From: Actinophytocola gossypii
GTDB taxonomy: Bacteria; Actinomycetota; Actinomycetes; Mycobacteriales; Pseudonocardiaceae
Assembly: GCF_025165815.1 (NCBI RefSeq)
Contig: NZ_JAFFZE010000006.1
Location: 310,001 to 374,000, forward strand
DNA: 64,000 nt
Direction of reading: 5' to 3'
Position numbers and translations under genes: made by a program. The notes beneath the pieces were generated by a model. That model searched no databases and had not been told where the DNA came from. It saw nothing but the letters and a program-made list of their open reading frames with translations. Below are positions 18,528 to 28,792 of this stretch, piece after piece; positions within the stretch are counted from its first letter, which is position 1, and each line of letters starts with the position of its first letter.

Positions 18528-19199
18528 GTGGCCGACCTGCCACTCGGCGAGCACGCCTACCGGACGCTGCGCGGCCTGATCGTGAGCCTGCGGCTGCCGC
18601 CCGGGACTTCGGTGTCCGAGCAGGGCCTGACCTCGGCGTACGGGCTGTCGAAGGCCCCGGTCCGCGCCGCCCTGGTCCGGCTGCGCGCCGAAGGCCTGGT
18701 GACCTCGGTACCCAGGCGCGGGCACGTGGTCTCGGTACTCACCCTGCGCGACGTCGACGAGGTGTTCCGGCTGCGGCTGCTGCTGGAGCCCGAGGCCGCC
18801 GCACTGGCCGCCGGCAACGTCGACCCGGCCGAGGTGGCCGACCTGTCCCACGACCTGGACCAGGCCAGGCGGTCGGTTCCGGACTCGTTCGCCGCCTTCG
18901 TCGCCGCGAACCGGCGGGTGCACGTCCGGGTCGCCGAGGCCAGCGGCAACACCCGCCTGGCCAGGACGATCACCGGCCTGCTGGACGAGGCCGAACGCGC
19001 GATCCACCTGGCCCTGGCCGCCGGCGCGGGCGAACGCGGCCTCCGCGTCCACCACGAACACGCCGAACTGCTGGCCGCCCTCACCGCCCCCGACCCCGAA
19101 GCCGCCCGCCGCCACATGACCGACGCCCTCTCCCGCTTCCACCACGAGCTGGTGACCGTCCTGCGGACCCGCCCCGCCGTCCTCGACGCGGCGCTCTAG
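18528..19199 (+). CDS. GntR-family regulator, FCD/FadR subfamily
   Basis: 223-residue transcription factor. The N-terminal winged helix reads AYRTLRGLIVSLRLPPGTSVSEQGL ... KAPVRAALVRLRAEGLV. The C-terminal all-helical FCD domain has the metal/ligand residues of the family, with the RLLLEPEAA and VHHEHAELLAAL helices. GTG 18528 lies 2 bp after the dgdA stop. It probably controls dgdA in response to the amino acid or 2-oxoacid. In Burkholderia the dgdA regulator (dgdR) is LysR-type and divergent, so this arrangement differs. Its TAG stop shares bases with the convergent helicase-associated gene (19196-19199). Confidence 0.92.
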   Translation: MADLPLGEHAYRTLRGLIVSLRLPPGTSVSEQGLTSAYGLSKAPVRAALVRLRAEGLVTSVPRRGHVVSVLTLRDVDEVFRLRLLLEPEAAALAAGNVDPAEVADLSHDLDQARRSVPDSFAAFVAANRRVHVRVAEASGNTRLARTITGLLDEAERAIHLALAAGAGERGLRVHHEHAELLAALTAPDPEAARRHMTDALSRFHHELVTVLRTRPAVLDAAL

Positions 19200-21463
19200 C
19201 TCCGGGAGATCAGCGACGCCGAGGTGATCCGGTGCAGGGGGTACTGGCGGACGGTGTCGTTGGTGTCGTCGCGGCCCTCGAGGACGCCGCCGCCGACGCG
19301 GAACGGGGTGACCACGCGCTGGGTCGCCACGCCGCGGGAGTCCACGAAGTCGATCAGTACGTGGCCCTGCTGCTCGATCGCCTCGCGGAGCAGGGCCAGG
19401 GTCGCGGCCGTGTCGGCCGCGCCGCCGCCCGCGGCCAGCGACACCGTGCGGCCCCGGCGGGTCGCGGCGGCCGTGTCGCCGGCACGCAGCTGGGCGACGA
19501 TGTCGCGCAGCCGCTCGTCGCTCGGCGGGTTCGGGGTGCCCACCCGCCGGGTGCGGGCGGTCGCGGGCAGCCGGTGGCCCTTCGGCCGCAGGTCGACGAC
19601 CTGACCGTCGGCGCCCTCGGCGGCCGGGGCGAACCCGGCCTTGCGCAGGTCCTCCAGCACGTCGGCCAGCGGCAGCGGGCTGACCAGGACCGTCGGCGCG
19701 ATCCGGCGCAGTTCCAGGGACGCCGCCGTCGGGTGCGCGGCGACCTCGGCCAGCAGCACCGGGTCGTCGCAGCGCAGGAACGACGCCGCCACCCCGCCAC
19801 GGAGCCTGCCGTGCCGGCGGGCGACGTCGTCGATCAGGTAGCTCAGCCCCTGCGGGACCGGCGTACGCGAGCGGGTGCGGAACAGTTCGTGCAGGTCCTC
19901 GGCGGTGCGGCCGGCGTCCAGCGCGCGCCGCACCGACGCCTCGGTCACCCGGTACACGGTCGCGCTGCCGGCCGACTCGACGTCCGCGACCAGCCCGACG
20001 TCCACGGCCAGCGTCGGTTCCAGCGGGCCGGGCGCGACGACGGTCAGGTCGGCCTGCACCAGCACGTGGTCGATCGGCTCCGGCATCGACTCGGCCATCG
20101 CCTTGGCCGCCTGCGCCGGGCCGTCGGCGAGCAGCGCCCGGCCGGCGGCGGTGATCGCGCCGAGTGCGACCAGGCCGAGCGCGGTGGCCTCGGCGAGCGT
20201 CCAGCGGACGATCTCGTCCCGCAGCCGCCCGCCGCGGCGGGGTGCGCGCCAGGCCAGCACGTCGGCCAACTCGTCCGGCGACGCCACCCCGGTGCCGGAC
20301 GGCAGGTCGGCCAGCGCGCCGAGCACCCGGCGGCGCTCGGCCGGGGCGGGCGGACGGCGCAGGTCGTCGGACAGCGGGGCGAGCACCTTGTCCTTGGCGT
20401 CCCGCATGCCGGCGAGGCCGGGCAGGCGGGGCAGGTCGAGCCAGGCGGCGGCGAGCGTCGCCCACTGGTGCTGCGGGGTGGCCACCAACCACGGGTCGAC
20501 GGCCGAGGTCGGCATCCACTCCGGGCTGGTGGCGGTGGCGCTGTCGGCGACCAGGCCGGCACCGAACAGCAGCTCGGCGAGCAGCGCCGCGCCCCGGTCG
20601 TCGGTGTCCAGCTCACGGGCGAGCCGCCGCACGTCCCGCACGCCGAGCCCGCCCGCCTTGAGCACCGCGGCCGGTTCGACCGACCACAGCTCCACGAGCT
20701 TCTCCGCGCGCCGCAACAACTCCAGCGCCTCACCGGCACCGGTCGCGTCCACAGTGGAGTGTTGACGCAGCTGCATCGGCGGCTCATCCAGCCGAACCGT
20801 CCCCAGTGGACTCTCCCCGCGCAGCACCAGCCCGACCTGACGCGGCAGCTCCACCGTCTCGGCGTCCCGGCGCAGCAACAGGCCCCGGGCGAGCAGCCGC
20901 TGCACCGGCGTCTCCGCCCGCTCCAGCGGCACCACCACGGCGGCGTCCCTGGTGCGGCCGACCGGGGAGCCGTGCGCGAGCGTGCCCAGCAGCCTGCGGT
21001 CCGCGTCCGGCAGCTCGGCCAGCACCGCGGCGATGTCCACCCCGTCCAGCGCGGGGGAGGGCTGCCCCAGCCCCGCCGGGTACAGGCCACCGGCCTCGCG
21101 CGCGGCGGGCGCCACCGACAGCGACTCCGGCTCGCCCCAGGCCAGGGCGAGCCCGACCAGCCGGTCGACCGCGGCTCGCACCCGGCTCGCGGGCACCTCG
21201 GGTCCGACCAGCGCGGCGACCTCGTCGAGCGGCACCGGCGCCCGGTCGGCGTCGGCGACCACCAGCGCGTCCAGCACGGCGAGGGTGAAGGTGTCGAGGC
21301 CCTCCGCGGCCCTGGTCACCGAGGCCCGGCTGCCGGCCCGCGCGGCCAGCACCGCGACGTCGGCCGGCGGCGGCGCGGCCAGGTCGGGTCGCGCGCGCAG
21401 CAGGTCGGCCAGCTGCCGGTCGTCCTGACCGCGCAGCCATTCGGTGAGCGGAGCGGCGGGCAC
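19196..21463 (-). CDS. Helicase-associated (helicase_C_3/XPB-Ssl2-N-like) protein
   Basis: 755-residue protein of the actinobacterial helicase-associated family represented by M. tuberculosis Rv0862c. The N-terminal two-thirds is helical with winged-helix-like repeats. The C-terminal third carries the XPB/Ssl2-N-like domain (HVLVQADLTVVAPGPLE, then VYRVTEASVRRALDAG). No Walker motifs were found, so it is not itself an ATPase. It is expected to work with the XPB helicase at 1520-3184, its direct neighbour in mycobacteria but 16 kb away here. GTG 21463 is chosen over upstream shadow codons. Its TAG stop overlaps that of the gntR gene within the palindrome CTAG. Confidence 0.9.
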   Translation of the reverse strand: MPAAPLTEWLRGQDDRQLADLLRARPDLAAPPPADVAVLAARAGSRASVTRAAEGLDTFTLAVLDALVVADADRAPVPLDEVAALVGPEVPASRVRAAVDRLVGLALAWGEPESLSVAPAAREAGGLYPAGLGQPSPALDGVDIAAVLAELPDADRRLLGTLAHGSPVGRTRDAAVVVPLERAETPVQRLLARGLLLRRDAETVELPRQVGLVLRGESPLGTVRLDEPPMQLRQHSTVDATGAGEALELLRRAEKLVELWSVEPAAVLKAGGLGVRDVRRLARELDTDDRGAALLAELLFGAGLVADSATATSPEWMPTSAVDPWLVATPQHQWATLAAAWLDLPRLPGLAGMRDAKDKVLAPLSDDLRRPPAPAERRRVLGALADLPSGTGVASPDELADVLAWRAPRRGGRLRDEIVRWTLAEATALGLVALGAITAAGRALLADGPAQAAKAMAESMPEPIDHVLVQADLTVVAPGPLEPTLAVDVGLVADVESAGSATVYRVTEASVRRALDAGRTAEDLHELFRTRSRTPVPQGLSYLIDDVARRHGRLRGGVAASFLRCDDPVLLAEVAAHPTAASLELRRIAPTVLVSPLPLADVLEDLRKAGFAPAAEGADGQVVDLRPKGHRLPATARTRRVGTPNPPSDERLRDIVAQLRAGDTAAATRRGRTVSLAAGGGAADTAATLALLREAIEQQGHVLIDFVDSRGVATQRVVTPFRVGGGVLEGRDDTNDTVRQYPLHRITSASLISRS

Positions 21464-21536
21464 CCGACCACGGTATACGCGTGACACCCTTCCGGTAGCC
21501 TCAAGGCCCCGACACCGAAGGACAGGGAGGGCATCC

Positions 21537-21725
21537 GTGGCCGCCGATCGCCGCAAGGGCCAGCGCTCGCACCGCATCGACCCGACGTGGCCGGACGTCG
21601 AGCACCCGGTGACCGAGATCGCCGCGGACCGACAGGGCGCGCTGTCGCCCTACGGTGACGTCACCTTCCCGCTCCCGGCCGACGAGGTGGGCTACGTCCA
21701 CCCCGAGACCGAGATCAACAAGTAG
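21537..21725 (+). CDS. Small conserved protein, Rv0863-like by position
   Basis: 62-residue soluble protein (AADRRKGQRSHRIDPTWPDV ... HPETEINK) with no recognised domain. GTG 21537 has AGGGAGG 6 nt upstream, a strong site for this window. It sits where M. tuberculosis has Rv0863, between the helicase-associated gene and moaC, but here malic enzyme intervenes. A 2-bp gap joins it to the malic enzyme start, so they are probably cotranscribed. The match is by size, position and general character; no alignment was run. Confidence 0.7.
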   Translation: MAADRRKGQRSHRIDPTWPDVEHPVTEIAADRQGALSPYGDVTFPLPADEVGYVHPETEINK

Positions 21726-21727
21726 CC

Positions 21728-23128
<1,401 letters not shown>

Positions 23129-23137
23129 GCTCGGGCC

Positions 23138-23617
23138 ATGGGTGAGCTGACTCATGTGAACGAGTCTGGGGCGGCGCGGATGGTGGACGTCTCCGGCAAG
23201 GAGGCGTCCGCGCGGGTCGCGGTGGCCACCGGGACGGTGCGGACCACCGCCGAGGTCGTGTCGCTGCTGCGGTCGAACGGGCTGAAGAAGGGCGACGCGC
23301 TCGCCACCGCGCGGATCGCCGGGATCATGGGCGCCAAGCGCACCCCGGACCTGGTGCCGCTGTGCCACCCGATCGCCATCTCCGGCGTCACCGTGGAGTT
23401 CGCGCTCGGCGATGACCGGGTCGACATCACCGCGACCACGAAGACCACCGACCGCACCGGCGTCGAGATGGAGGCGCTGACCGCGGTCGCGGTCGCCGGG
23501 CTCACCCTGCACGACATGATCAAGGCCGTCGACCCGGCCGCGGTGCTGGACGCCGTGCGGCTGGAGCGCAAGGACGGCGGCAAGACCGGCACCTGGACCC
23601 GACCGGAGGGCAGATGA
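23138..23617 (+). CDS. moaC: Cyclic pyranopterin monophosphate synthase MoaC
   Basis: 159-residue MoaC, which with MoaA makes cPMP in molybdenum-cofactor synthesis. Motifs seen are MVDVSGKEASARVA, the active-site segment VPLCHPI near residues 72-78, and DRTGVEMEALTAVAVAGLTLHDM with the catalytic acidic/Lys region (MIKAVD). Length and start are typical. It overlaps the next gene by 4 bp (ATGA). No moaA is in the window. Confidence 0.97.
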   Translation: MGELTHVNESGAARMVDVSGKEASARVAVATGTVRTTAEVVSLLRSNGLKKGDALATARIAGIMGAKRTPDLVPLCHPIAISGVTVEFALGDDRVDITATTKTTDRTGVEMEALTAVAVAGLTLHDMIKAVDPAAVLDAVRLERKDGGKTGTWTRPEGR

Positions 23618-24528
23618 CCCGCACCGCGCGTGTCGTGACCGCGTCCAACCGCGCGGCCGCCGGGGTCTACGCGGACCGGACCGGGCCGCTGATCGTCGAC
23701 TGGCTGCTCGGCCGCGGCTACGAGGTGCCGGCGCCGGTCGTGGTGCCGGACGGTGAGCCGGTGCTGGCCGCGCTGCGGGCGGCGGTCGCGGACGGCGTGG
23801 ACGTCGTGATCACCACCGGGGGCACCGGGATCAGCCCGACCGACCGCACCCCGGAGGTGACCGCCCAGGTGCTGGACCACGAGGTCCCCGGCCTGGCCGA
23901 CGCGATCCGCGCGGCGGGCCTGCCGGCGGTGCCGACGGCCGTGCTGTCCAGGGGCCGGGCCGGGGTGGCTGGCCGGACGCTGGTGGTGAACCTGCCCGGC
24001 TCGACCGGCGGGGTGCGCGACGGGCTCGGCGTGCTCGACGGCGTCCTGGACCACGCGGTGGAGCAACTGCACGGCGGCGACCACCCGCGGGCGGAGATCG
24101 TGCCGGCCAGGGTGTTGCGCGCGGCCGTCGTCGACGCGGACCTGTCGGTCGACGAGCACGCGACGCTGGTCGGCGAGGCCGCGGCGGGCGCAGTGGTGAC
24201 GTTCGCCGGCGTGGTCCGCGACCACGACGGCGGCCGAGGGGTGCGGGACCTGGACTACGAGGGTCACCCGAGCGCGGAGGCGGTCATCGGGGAGGTGGCG
24301 ACGGCGGTGGCGGCCCGGCACGCGGGGGTGCGGGCGCTGGCGGTCAGCCACCGGATCGGATCGCTGGCGATCGGGGACGTGGCCCTGGCGTGCGCCGTGT
24401 CGGCGGAGCACCGGGCGGAGGCGTTCGCGGCCTGCGCGGAACTCGTCGACGAGGTGAAGCGCCGCCTGCCGATCTGGAAGCACCAGACCTTCACCGACGG
24501 GACCGACGAGTGGGTCAACTGCCCCTGA
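23614..24528 (+). CDS. Mog-MoaE fusion: molybdopterin adenylyltransferase plus MPT synthase large subunit
   Basis: 304-residue fusion of two Moco enzymes that are separate genes (mog, moaE2) in M. tuberculosis. Residues 1 to about 155 are the MogA/MoaB domain, with TTGGTGISPTDRTPE near 67-81 and NLPGSTGGV. From about 160 to the end is MoaE, with VVRDHDGG, LDYEGHP and the C-terminal catalytic Lys region EVKRRLPIWKH followed by EWVNC. One polypeptide therefore spans MPT sulfur insertion and adenylylation. There is no frameshift or linker stop between the halves. It is coupled to moaC by ATGA and ends before a 17-bp terminator stem. Confidence 0.93.
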   Translation: MTRTARVVTASNRAAAGVYADRTGPLIVDWLLGRGYEVPAPVVVPDGEPVLAALRAAVADGVDVVITTGGTGISPTDRTPEVTAQVLDHEVPGLADAIRAAGLPAVPTAVLSRGRAGVAGRTLVVNLPGSTGGVRDGLGVLDGVLDHAVEQLHGGDHPRAEIVPARVLRAAVVDADLSVDEHATLVGEAAAGAVVTFAGVVRDHDGGRGVRDLDYEGHPSAEAVIGEVATAVAARHAGVRALAVSHRIGSLAIGDVALACAVSAEHRAEAFAACAELVDEVKRRLPIWKHQTFTDGTDEWVNCP

Positions 24529-24551
24529 CCCCTTCATCGCGCTGAACCACG

Positions 24552-24594
24552 GAGAAGGGCTCCACCGCCGGGGGATCGCGGTGGAGCCCTTCTC
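24552..24594. terminator. Bidirectional intrinsic terminator between Moco genes and rpf
   Basis: Perfect 17-bp inverted repeat (24552-24568 with 24578-24594, GAGAAGGGCTCCACCGC) with a 9-nt loop, lying between the converging mog-moaE (+) and rpf (-) genes. It is among the longest perfect stems in the window. Confidence 0.88.
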
Positions 24595-24609
24595 GTGAGC
24601 GCGGTCAGC

Positions 24610-25386
<777 letters not shown>

Positions 25387-25713
25387 TGCCTGGTTGGTCG
25401 GGGCCAACCTGAAGCGACGGTACGTAACCGAAAGCGAGATCGGTAATTGAGCGCCACGTGGCGTGGGTCACAGTAACGAGTCAGAAGCTCAAACGATTGG
25501 ACTGTTTCCGCAGGTCGAGCCCATGAACGAAGTCGTTATAGGCGCGTTAACGTACCGAGATAGTTCACGCAAACTGAGTCCTGTGTCACGTCTAAAGAGC
25601 CGGATATCGGCTACTGCAAAACGGCCGGGGCTGCAGTGTGAAAACGAGTGGCTACCCGCCGCGAACCCGCCTCTATTCGATCGGGGTATGCCGATCGAAG
25701 TCGATCTTTGCTT
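25387..25713. other. Rest of rpf-moaD intergenic region
   Basis: About 330 bp with lower GC than its surroundings and no gene that I can support. Both flanking genes are on the minus strand; moaD ends at 25714. The stretch should hold the rpf promoter and the 5' end of its leader, including a small hairpin GGTTGG/CCAACC near 25391-25408 on the RNA. No sigma-factor hexamers are convincing enough to mark. Confidence 0.4.
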
Positions 25714-25986
25714 TCAGCCCCCGGCGAACGGCGGAAGGACGTCGACGCCCGATCCGTCGACAAGAGTGATGCCGTGATCGCGGACACTGATCCCGTCGAG
25801 CAGAAAGCTGCACGCGGTGAGCACGCGGGTGAGTCCGTCACCGTGCCGCGAGCCGAGTTCGGCGACGAGGTCGCGCACGGTGGCACCGGCGGCGAGCCGG
25901 ATGGTTTCCTCGGGGATGCCCGCCGCGGCGCGTGCTCCGGCGAAGTAGCGCACACGCACCGTAGCGTCGGCTGGAGCGGTGGTCAC
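25714..25986 (-). CDS. moaD: Molybdopterin synthase sulfur carrier MoaD
   Basis: 90-residue ubiquitin-fold sulfur carrier. It starts VRVRYFAGARAAAGIPEETI and ends in the C-terminal Gly-Gly (PPFAGG) that is thiocarboxylated. It would partner the MoaE half of the fusion at 23614-24528. GTG 25986 is the start; only 22 bp separate it from the divergent HAD gene start at 26009, so both promoters must overlap or extend into each other's coding ends. It matches M. tuberculosis moaD2 (Rv0868c) in order and strand. Confidence 0.93.
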   Translation of the reverse strand: MTTAPADATVRVRYFAGARAAAGIPEETIRLAAGATVRDLVAELGSRHGDGLTRVLTACSFLLDGISVRDHGITLVDGSGVDVLPPFAGG

Positions 25987-26008
25987 CCCGACAGGTTAGC
26001 GTTTCGGC

Positions 26009-26809
26009 ATGGCCTGGACTTATCTCATGGACATGGACGGGGTCCTGGTGCACGAGGAACACCTCGTGCCGGGCGCGGACAAGCTGATCGCCGAACTGCG
26101 CGAACGGGACCAGCGGTTCCTGGTCCTGACGAACAACTCCATCTACACCCCCCGCGACCTGCGAGCACGCCTGCGCCGCACGGGCCTGGACGTGCCGGAG
26201 TCGGCCATCTGGACCTCCGCGCTGGCGACCGCGACGTTCCTGGAGGCGCAGCGCCCGGAGGGCTCGGCGTACGTGATCGGCGAGTCGGGCCTGACCACGG
26301 CCCTGCACGAGATCGGGTACATCCTGACCGACCGCGACCCCGACTACGTCGTCCTGGGCGAGACCAGGACCTACAGCTTCACCGCTATCACCACCGCGAT
26401 CCGCCTGGTCGAGGGCGGTGCCCGGTTCATCGCCACCAATCCCGACGCGACCGGCCCGTCCCGCGAGGGCTCGTTGCCGGCGACCGGGTCGGTGGCCGCC
26501 CTGATCCAACAGGCGACCGGCCACGCCCCCTACTTCGTGGGCAAACCGAACCCCCTGATGATGCGTAGCGCCCTCCGCGCGCTGGGAGCCCACTCCGAGT
26601 CGACCCTGATGATCGGCGACCGGATGGACACCGATGTCCGTTCAGGCCTGGAAGCCGGCCTGCGGACGATCCTGGTCATGACCGGCATCTCGACCCCCGA
26701 AACGGCCGAACGCTTCCCCTACCGCCCCAGCCTCGTCATCGACTCCGTAGCCGACCTCGTGGGCCGAGCCCACGACCCCTTCGGCGACGGCCCTTGCGAG
26801 GAGAACTGA
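26009..26809 (+). CDS. HAD-IIA (NagD-type) phosphatase
   Basis: 266-residue HAD-superfamily hydrolase of the NagD class. Motif I is LMDMDGVLV (nucleophile Asp near residue 8), motif II is LTNNS, the capped middle domain follows, motif III Lys is in FVGKPNP and motif IV is IGDRMDTDVRSG. Members dephosphorylate small phosphates such as nucleotides, sugars or glycolytic by-products. ATG 26009 is 22 bp from the divergent moaD start. Its TGA stop is inside an iron-box-like palindrome. Confidence 0.93.
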   Translation: MAWTYLMDMDGVLVHEEHLVPGADKLIAELRERDQRFLVLTNNSIYTPRDLRARLRRTGLDVPESAIWTSALATATFLEAQRPEGSAYVIGESGLTTALHEIGYILTDRDPDYVVLGETRTYSFTAITTAIRLVEGGARFIATNPDATGPSREGSLPATGSVAALIQQATGHAPYFVGKPNPLMMRSALRALGAHSESTLMIGDRMDTDVRSGLEAGLRTILVMTGISTPETAERFPYRPSLVIDSVADLVGRAHDPFGDGPCEEN

Positions 26810-26825
26810 AGTTAGGCTAACCTTA
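26807..26825 (+). promoter_or_regulatory. DtxR/IdeR-type iron box
   Basis: A 19-bp site matching 16 of 19 positions of the IdeR/DtxR consensus TTAGGTTAGSCTAACCTAA; the core AGTTAGGCTAACCT is kept. It overlaps the HAD stop codon. TTGCGA (26794-26799) and TAACCT (26818-26823) with an 18-bp spacer form a possible promoter covered by the box, as expected for iron repression. No protein gene lies downstream on this strand before the terminator at 26868. Confidence 0.7.
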
Positions 26826-26829
26826 GCTC

Positions 26830-26915
26830 GTCGCTTCGTGGTGGGAGCGGCAGTCAGTTCGGGAACACACGAGACCCCGGTCCGGTAGGCGGCACTACCG
26901 AACCGGGGTCTCGTG
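26830..26915 (+). ncRNA. Candidate iron-responsive small RNA
   Basis: About 86 nt between the iron-box promoter and a 21-bp hairpin terminator, with no open frame. The cassette (IdeR box, short untranslated segment, strong terminator) is what an iron-controlled sRNA such as mycobacterial MrsI would look like. Start is inferred from the -10 position. No sequence match to MrsI can be claimed here. Confidence 0.4.
26868..26915. terminator. Bidirectional intrinsic terminator
   Basis: 21-bp stem with one mismatch (26868-26888 with 26895-26915) and a 6-nt loop GCGGCA. It lies between converging HAD (+) and MFS (-) genes, ending 8 bp before the MFS stop codon. Confidence 0.88.
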
Positions 26916-26923
26916 CTTCCCGG

Positions 26924-28315
26924 CTACGCGGCGTCCGCGCGTTCCAGTTCCGGTGCCGGGCGCGGCTCGACCCGGCGGCGTACCCACCGCCTCGGCCGGA
27001 CCCGCGGCCGCATCCGTACCCCGCCGCGCCGGGCGAGTACGAACCCGCACACCACCGCCGCCAGTACGGCCACCGCGCCACCGGCCACGAACGGCGAGCG
27101 ACCGCCGAACTCGGCAGCCAGCCAGCCCGTCATCGGCGCCCCGACCGGGTTCCCGCCGACGAACACCAGCATGTACAGCGCCATCACGCGCCCGCGCATC
27201 TCCGGCGCCGTCGCCAGCTGCACCGTGTTGTTCGCCGTGTTCATGAACGTGATCATCGCGACGCCGACCGGCACCAGCGCCAGCCCGAACGCCAGGTACG
27301 TCGGCATCAGCCCGGCGACCACCTCCAGCACGCCGAACGTGAACGCCGACCCCACCAGTAGCCGCATCCCGGGCCGCCGGCGCGTGCTCCGCCGCACCGC
27401 CAGCAGCGCCCCGCCGAGCGTCCCGACCGCCAGCAGCGTCGACAACAACCCGTACCCGTCAGCGTCCCGGCCGAACACGTTCGCCGCCGCGATCGCCAGG
27501 CTGGTGAAGAACGTGAACGCGAACGTGCTCACGAAGAACACCATCACCAGCACCGTCAGGATGTCCGGCCGCCCGCGCACGTACCGCAGCGCCTCGCGCA
27601 GCTGCCCGCGCCGCGACGCCGGCCTCGGCTGGCGGTGCAGCTCGCCGGCGTTCATCCGCGCCAGGTTGACGATCACGGCGACCGTCGTGACCGCGTTGAT
27701 CAGGAAGACCCAGCCGGTGCCGGTCCAGACGATCATCATGCCGGCGAGCGCCGGGCCGACCACGCGCGCGAGGTTGAACATCGTCGAGTTCAGCGCCACC
27801 GCGTTGGTCAGGCGGTCGCGGCCGACCATCTCACCGACGAACGCCTGGCGCACCGGCGGATCGGCCGCGGTGAACATGCCGAACACGAAGCACAGCAGGT
27901 ACACGTGCCACAGCGCCACCAGGCCGGAGACGTCCAGCACGCCCAGCACCAGCGCGCACAGCGCCATCCCGGTCTGCAACACCATCAGCATCCGGCGCTT
28001 GTCGTGCCGGTCGGCCAGCACACCCGCCCACAACGTGAACAGCAGCGTCGGCAGGAACTGCAGCGCCGCGGCCACGCCCAGCGCGACCGGGTCGTAGCCG
28101 GAGAGCTCCAGCACCAGCCAGTCCTGCGCGACCCGCTGCATCCACGTGCCGACGTTGGAGATCACCTGCCCGGACGCGAACAACCGGTAGTTGCGCACCC
28201 GCAGGGATCCGAACATGCCTCGATCGTCCCCATCGGTCTTCGACGCGTCGGCGAGCGCGGCTCGAGGCGGACCGCTCGCACTGGTCGGGTCACACGTTCT
28301 TCTGCTGTCTGTCAC
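26924..28315 (-). CDS. MFS efflux transporter (enterobactin exporter/EntS-like subfamily)
   Basis: 463-residue major facilitator with about 12 helices. The first membrane part has FASGQVISNVGTWMQRVAQDWLVLELSG, the loop 2-3 motif is ADRHDKRRML, and an AADPPVRQAFVGE segment follows, typical of the MFS_3/EntS-like drug or siderophore exporters. The C-terminal tail is Arg-rich. GTG 28315 shares one base with the marR TAG stop, so the pair is an operon; ATG 28216 is an alternative that drops a hydrophilic leader. The nearby iron box lies beyond its 3' end on the opposite side, so it is not its promoter. Confidence 0.9.
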   Translation of the reverse strand: MTDSRRTCDPTSASGPPRAALADASKTDGDDRGMFGSLRVRNYRLFASGQVISNVGTWMQRVAQDWLVLELSGYDPVALGVAAALQFLPTLLFTLWAGVLADRHDKRRMLMVLQTGMALCALVLGVLDVSGLVALWHVYLLCFVFGMFTAADPPVRQAFVGEMVGRDRLTNAVALNSTMFNLARVVGPALAGMMIVWTGTGWVFLINAVTTVAVIVNLARMNAGELHRQPRPASRRGQLREALRYVRGRPDILTVLVMVFFVSTFAFTFFTSLAIAAANVFGRDADGYGLLSTLLAVGTLGGALLAVRRSTRRRPGMRLLVGSAFTFGVLEVVAGLMPTYLAFGLALVPVGVAMITFMNTANNTVQLATAPEMRGRVMALYMLVFVGGNPVGAPMTGWLAAEFGGRSPFVAGGAVAVLAAVVCGFVLARRGGVRMRPRVRPRRWVRRRVEPRPAPELERADAA

Positions 28316-28779
28316 TAATCCTGTTGGCTCGCCAACCGGTCGATGATCTCCGCCGCCTGGGACAGCACGTCCCGGTCGGCGGGACTCAGCTCGGCGAGCC
28401 GCTTGTCCAACCAGGCTTCGCGCGCGGAGATGTCGGCCAGGATGAGCGCGCTCCCCTCCTCGGTGATCTCGACGATGGCCTGCCGGCCGTCACTGGGATG
28501 TGGTCGACGGCTGACGAAACCGAACTCCTCGAGCGCGGCGATCACCCTGGTCATGGACGGGGGTTGGACTACCTCCTTGGCCGCGAGCTCACCAGGGGTG
28601 AGCGGGCCGCACTTGTGCAGGCAGAACAGCGCGGAAAGTTGGGTGAGCGTCACCGAGGAGCTGGTCCGCTGGGCCCGAAGCCTGCGGTTGAGCCGCACGG
28701 TCGCCACGCGCAGACGGCTGGCGAGCGAGCGTTCGGCTACGTCCGGCTCACTGTTCGACACATAGTTAGCATACCTCAC
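28315..28779 (-). CDS. MarR-family regulator
   Basis: 154-residue winged-helix repressor. The segments LTQLSALFCLHKCGPLTPGEL, PPSMTRVIAALEEFGFV and the wing RRPHPSDGRQ are classic MarR. It precedes and overlaps the MFS transporter gene by one base, so it probably represses this efflux unit in response to a small aromatic or drug ligand. GTG 28779 is taken; a second in-frame GTG at 28761 is possible. M. tuberculosis Rv0880 (MarR) lies in the equivalent gene neighbourhood. Confidence 0.92.
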   Translation of the reverse strand: MRYANYVSNSEPDVAERSLASRLRVATVRLNRRLRAQRTSSSVTLTQLSALFCLHKCGPLTPGELAAKEVVQPPSMTRVIAALEEFGFVSRRPHPSDGRQAIVEITEEGSALILADISAREAWLDKRLAELSPADRDVLSQAAEIIDRLASQQD

Positions 28780-28792
28780 GACCTGGCGGAAG

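Noticed and set aside
25387-25713. Confident ydaO riboswitch call
   Set aside because: Only the 3' end resembles the class; I could not place the internal conserved strings, so it is kept as a possibility only.
26807-28315. Iron box as promoter of the MFS/MarR unit
   Set aside because: The MFS gene is transcribed toward the box from the other side, so the box is at its 3' end, more than 1.9 kb from the marR start.
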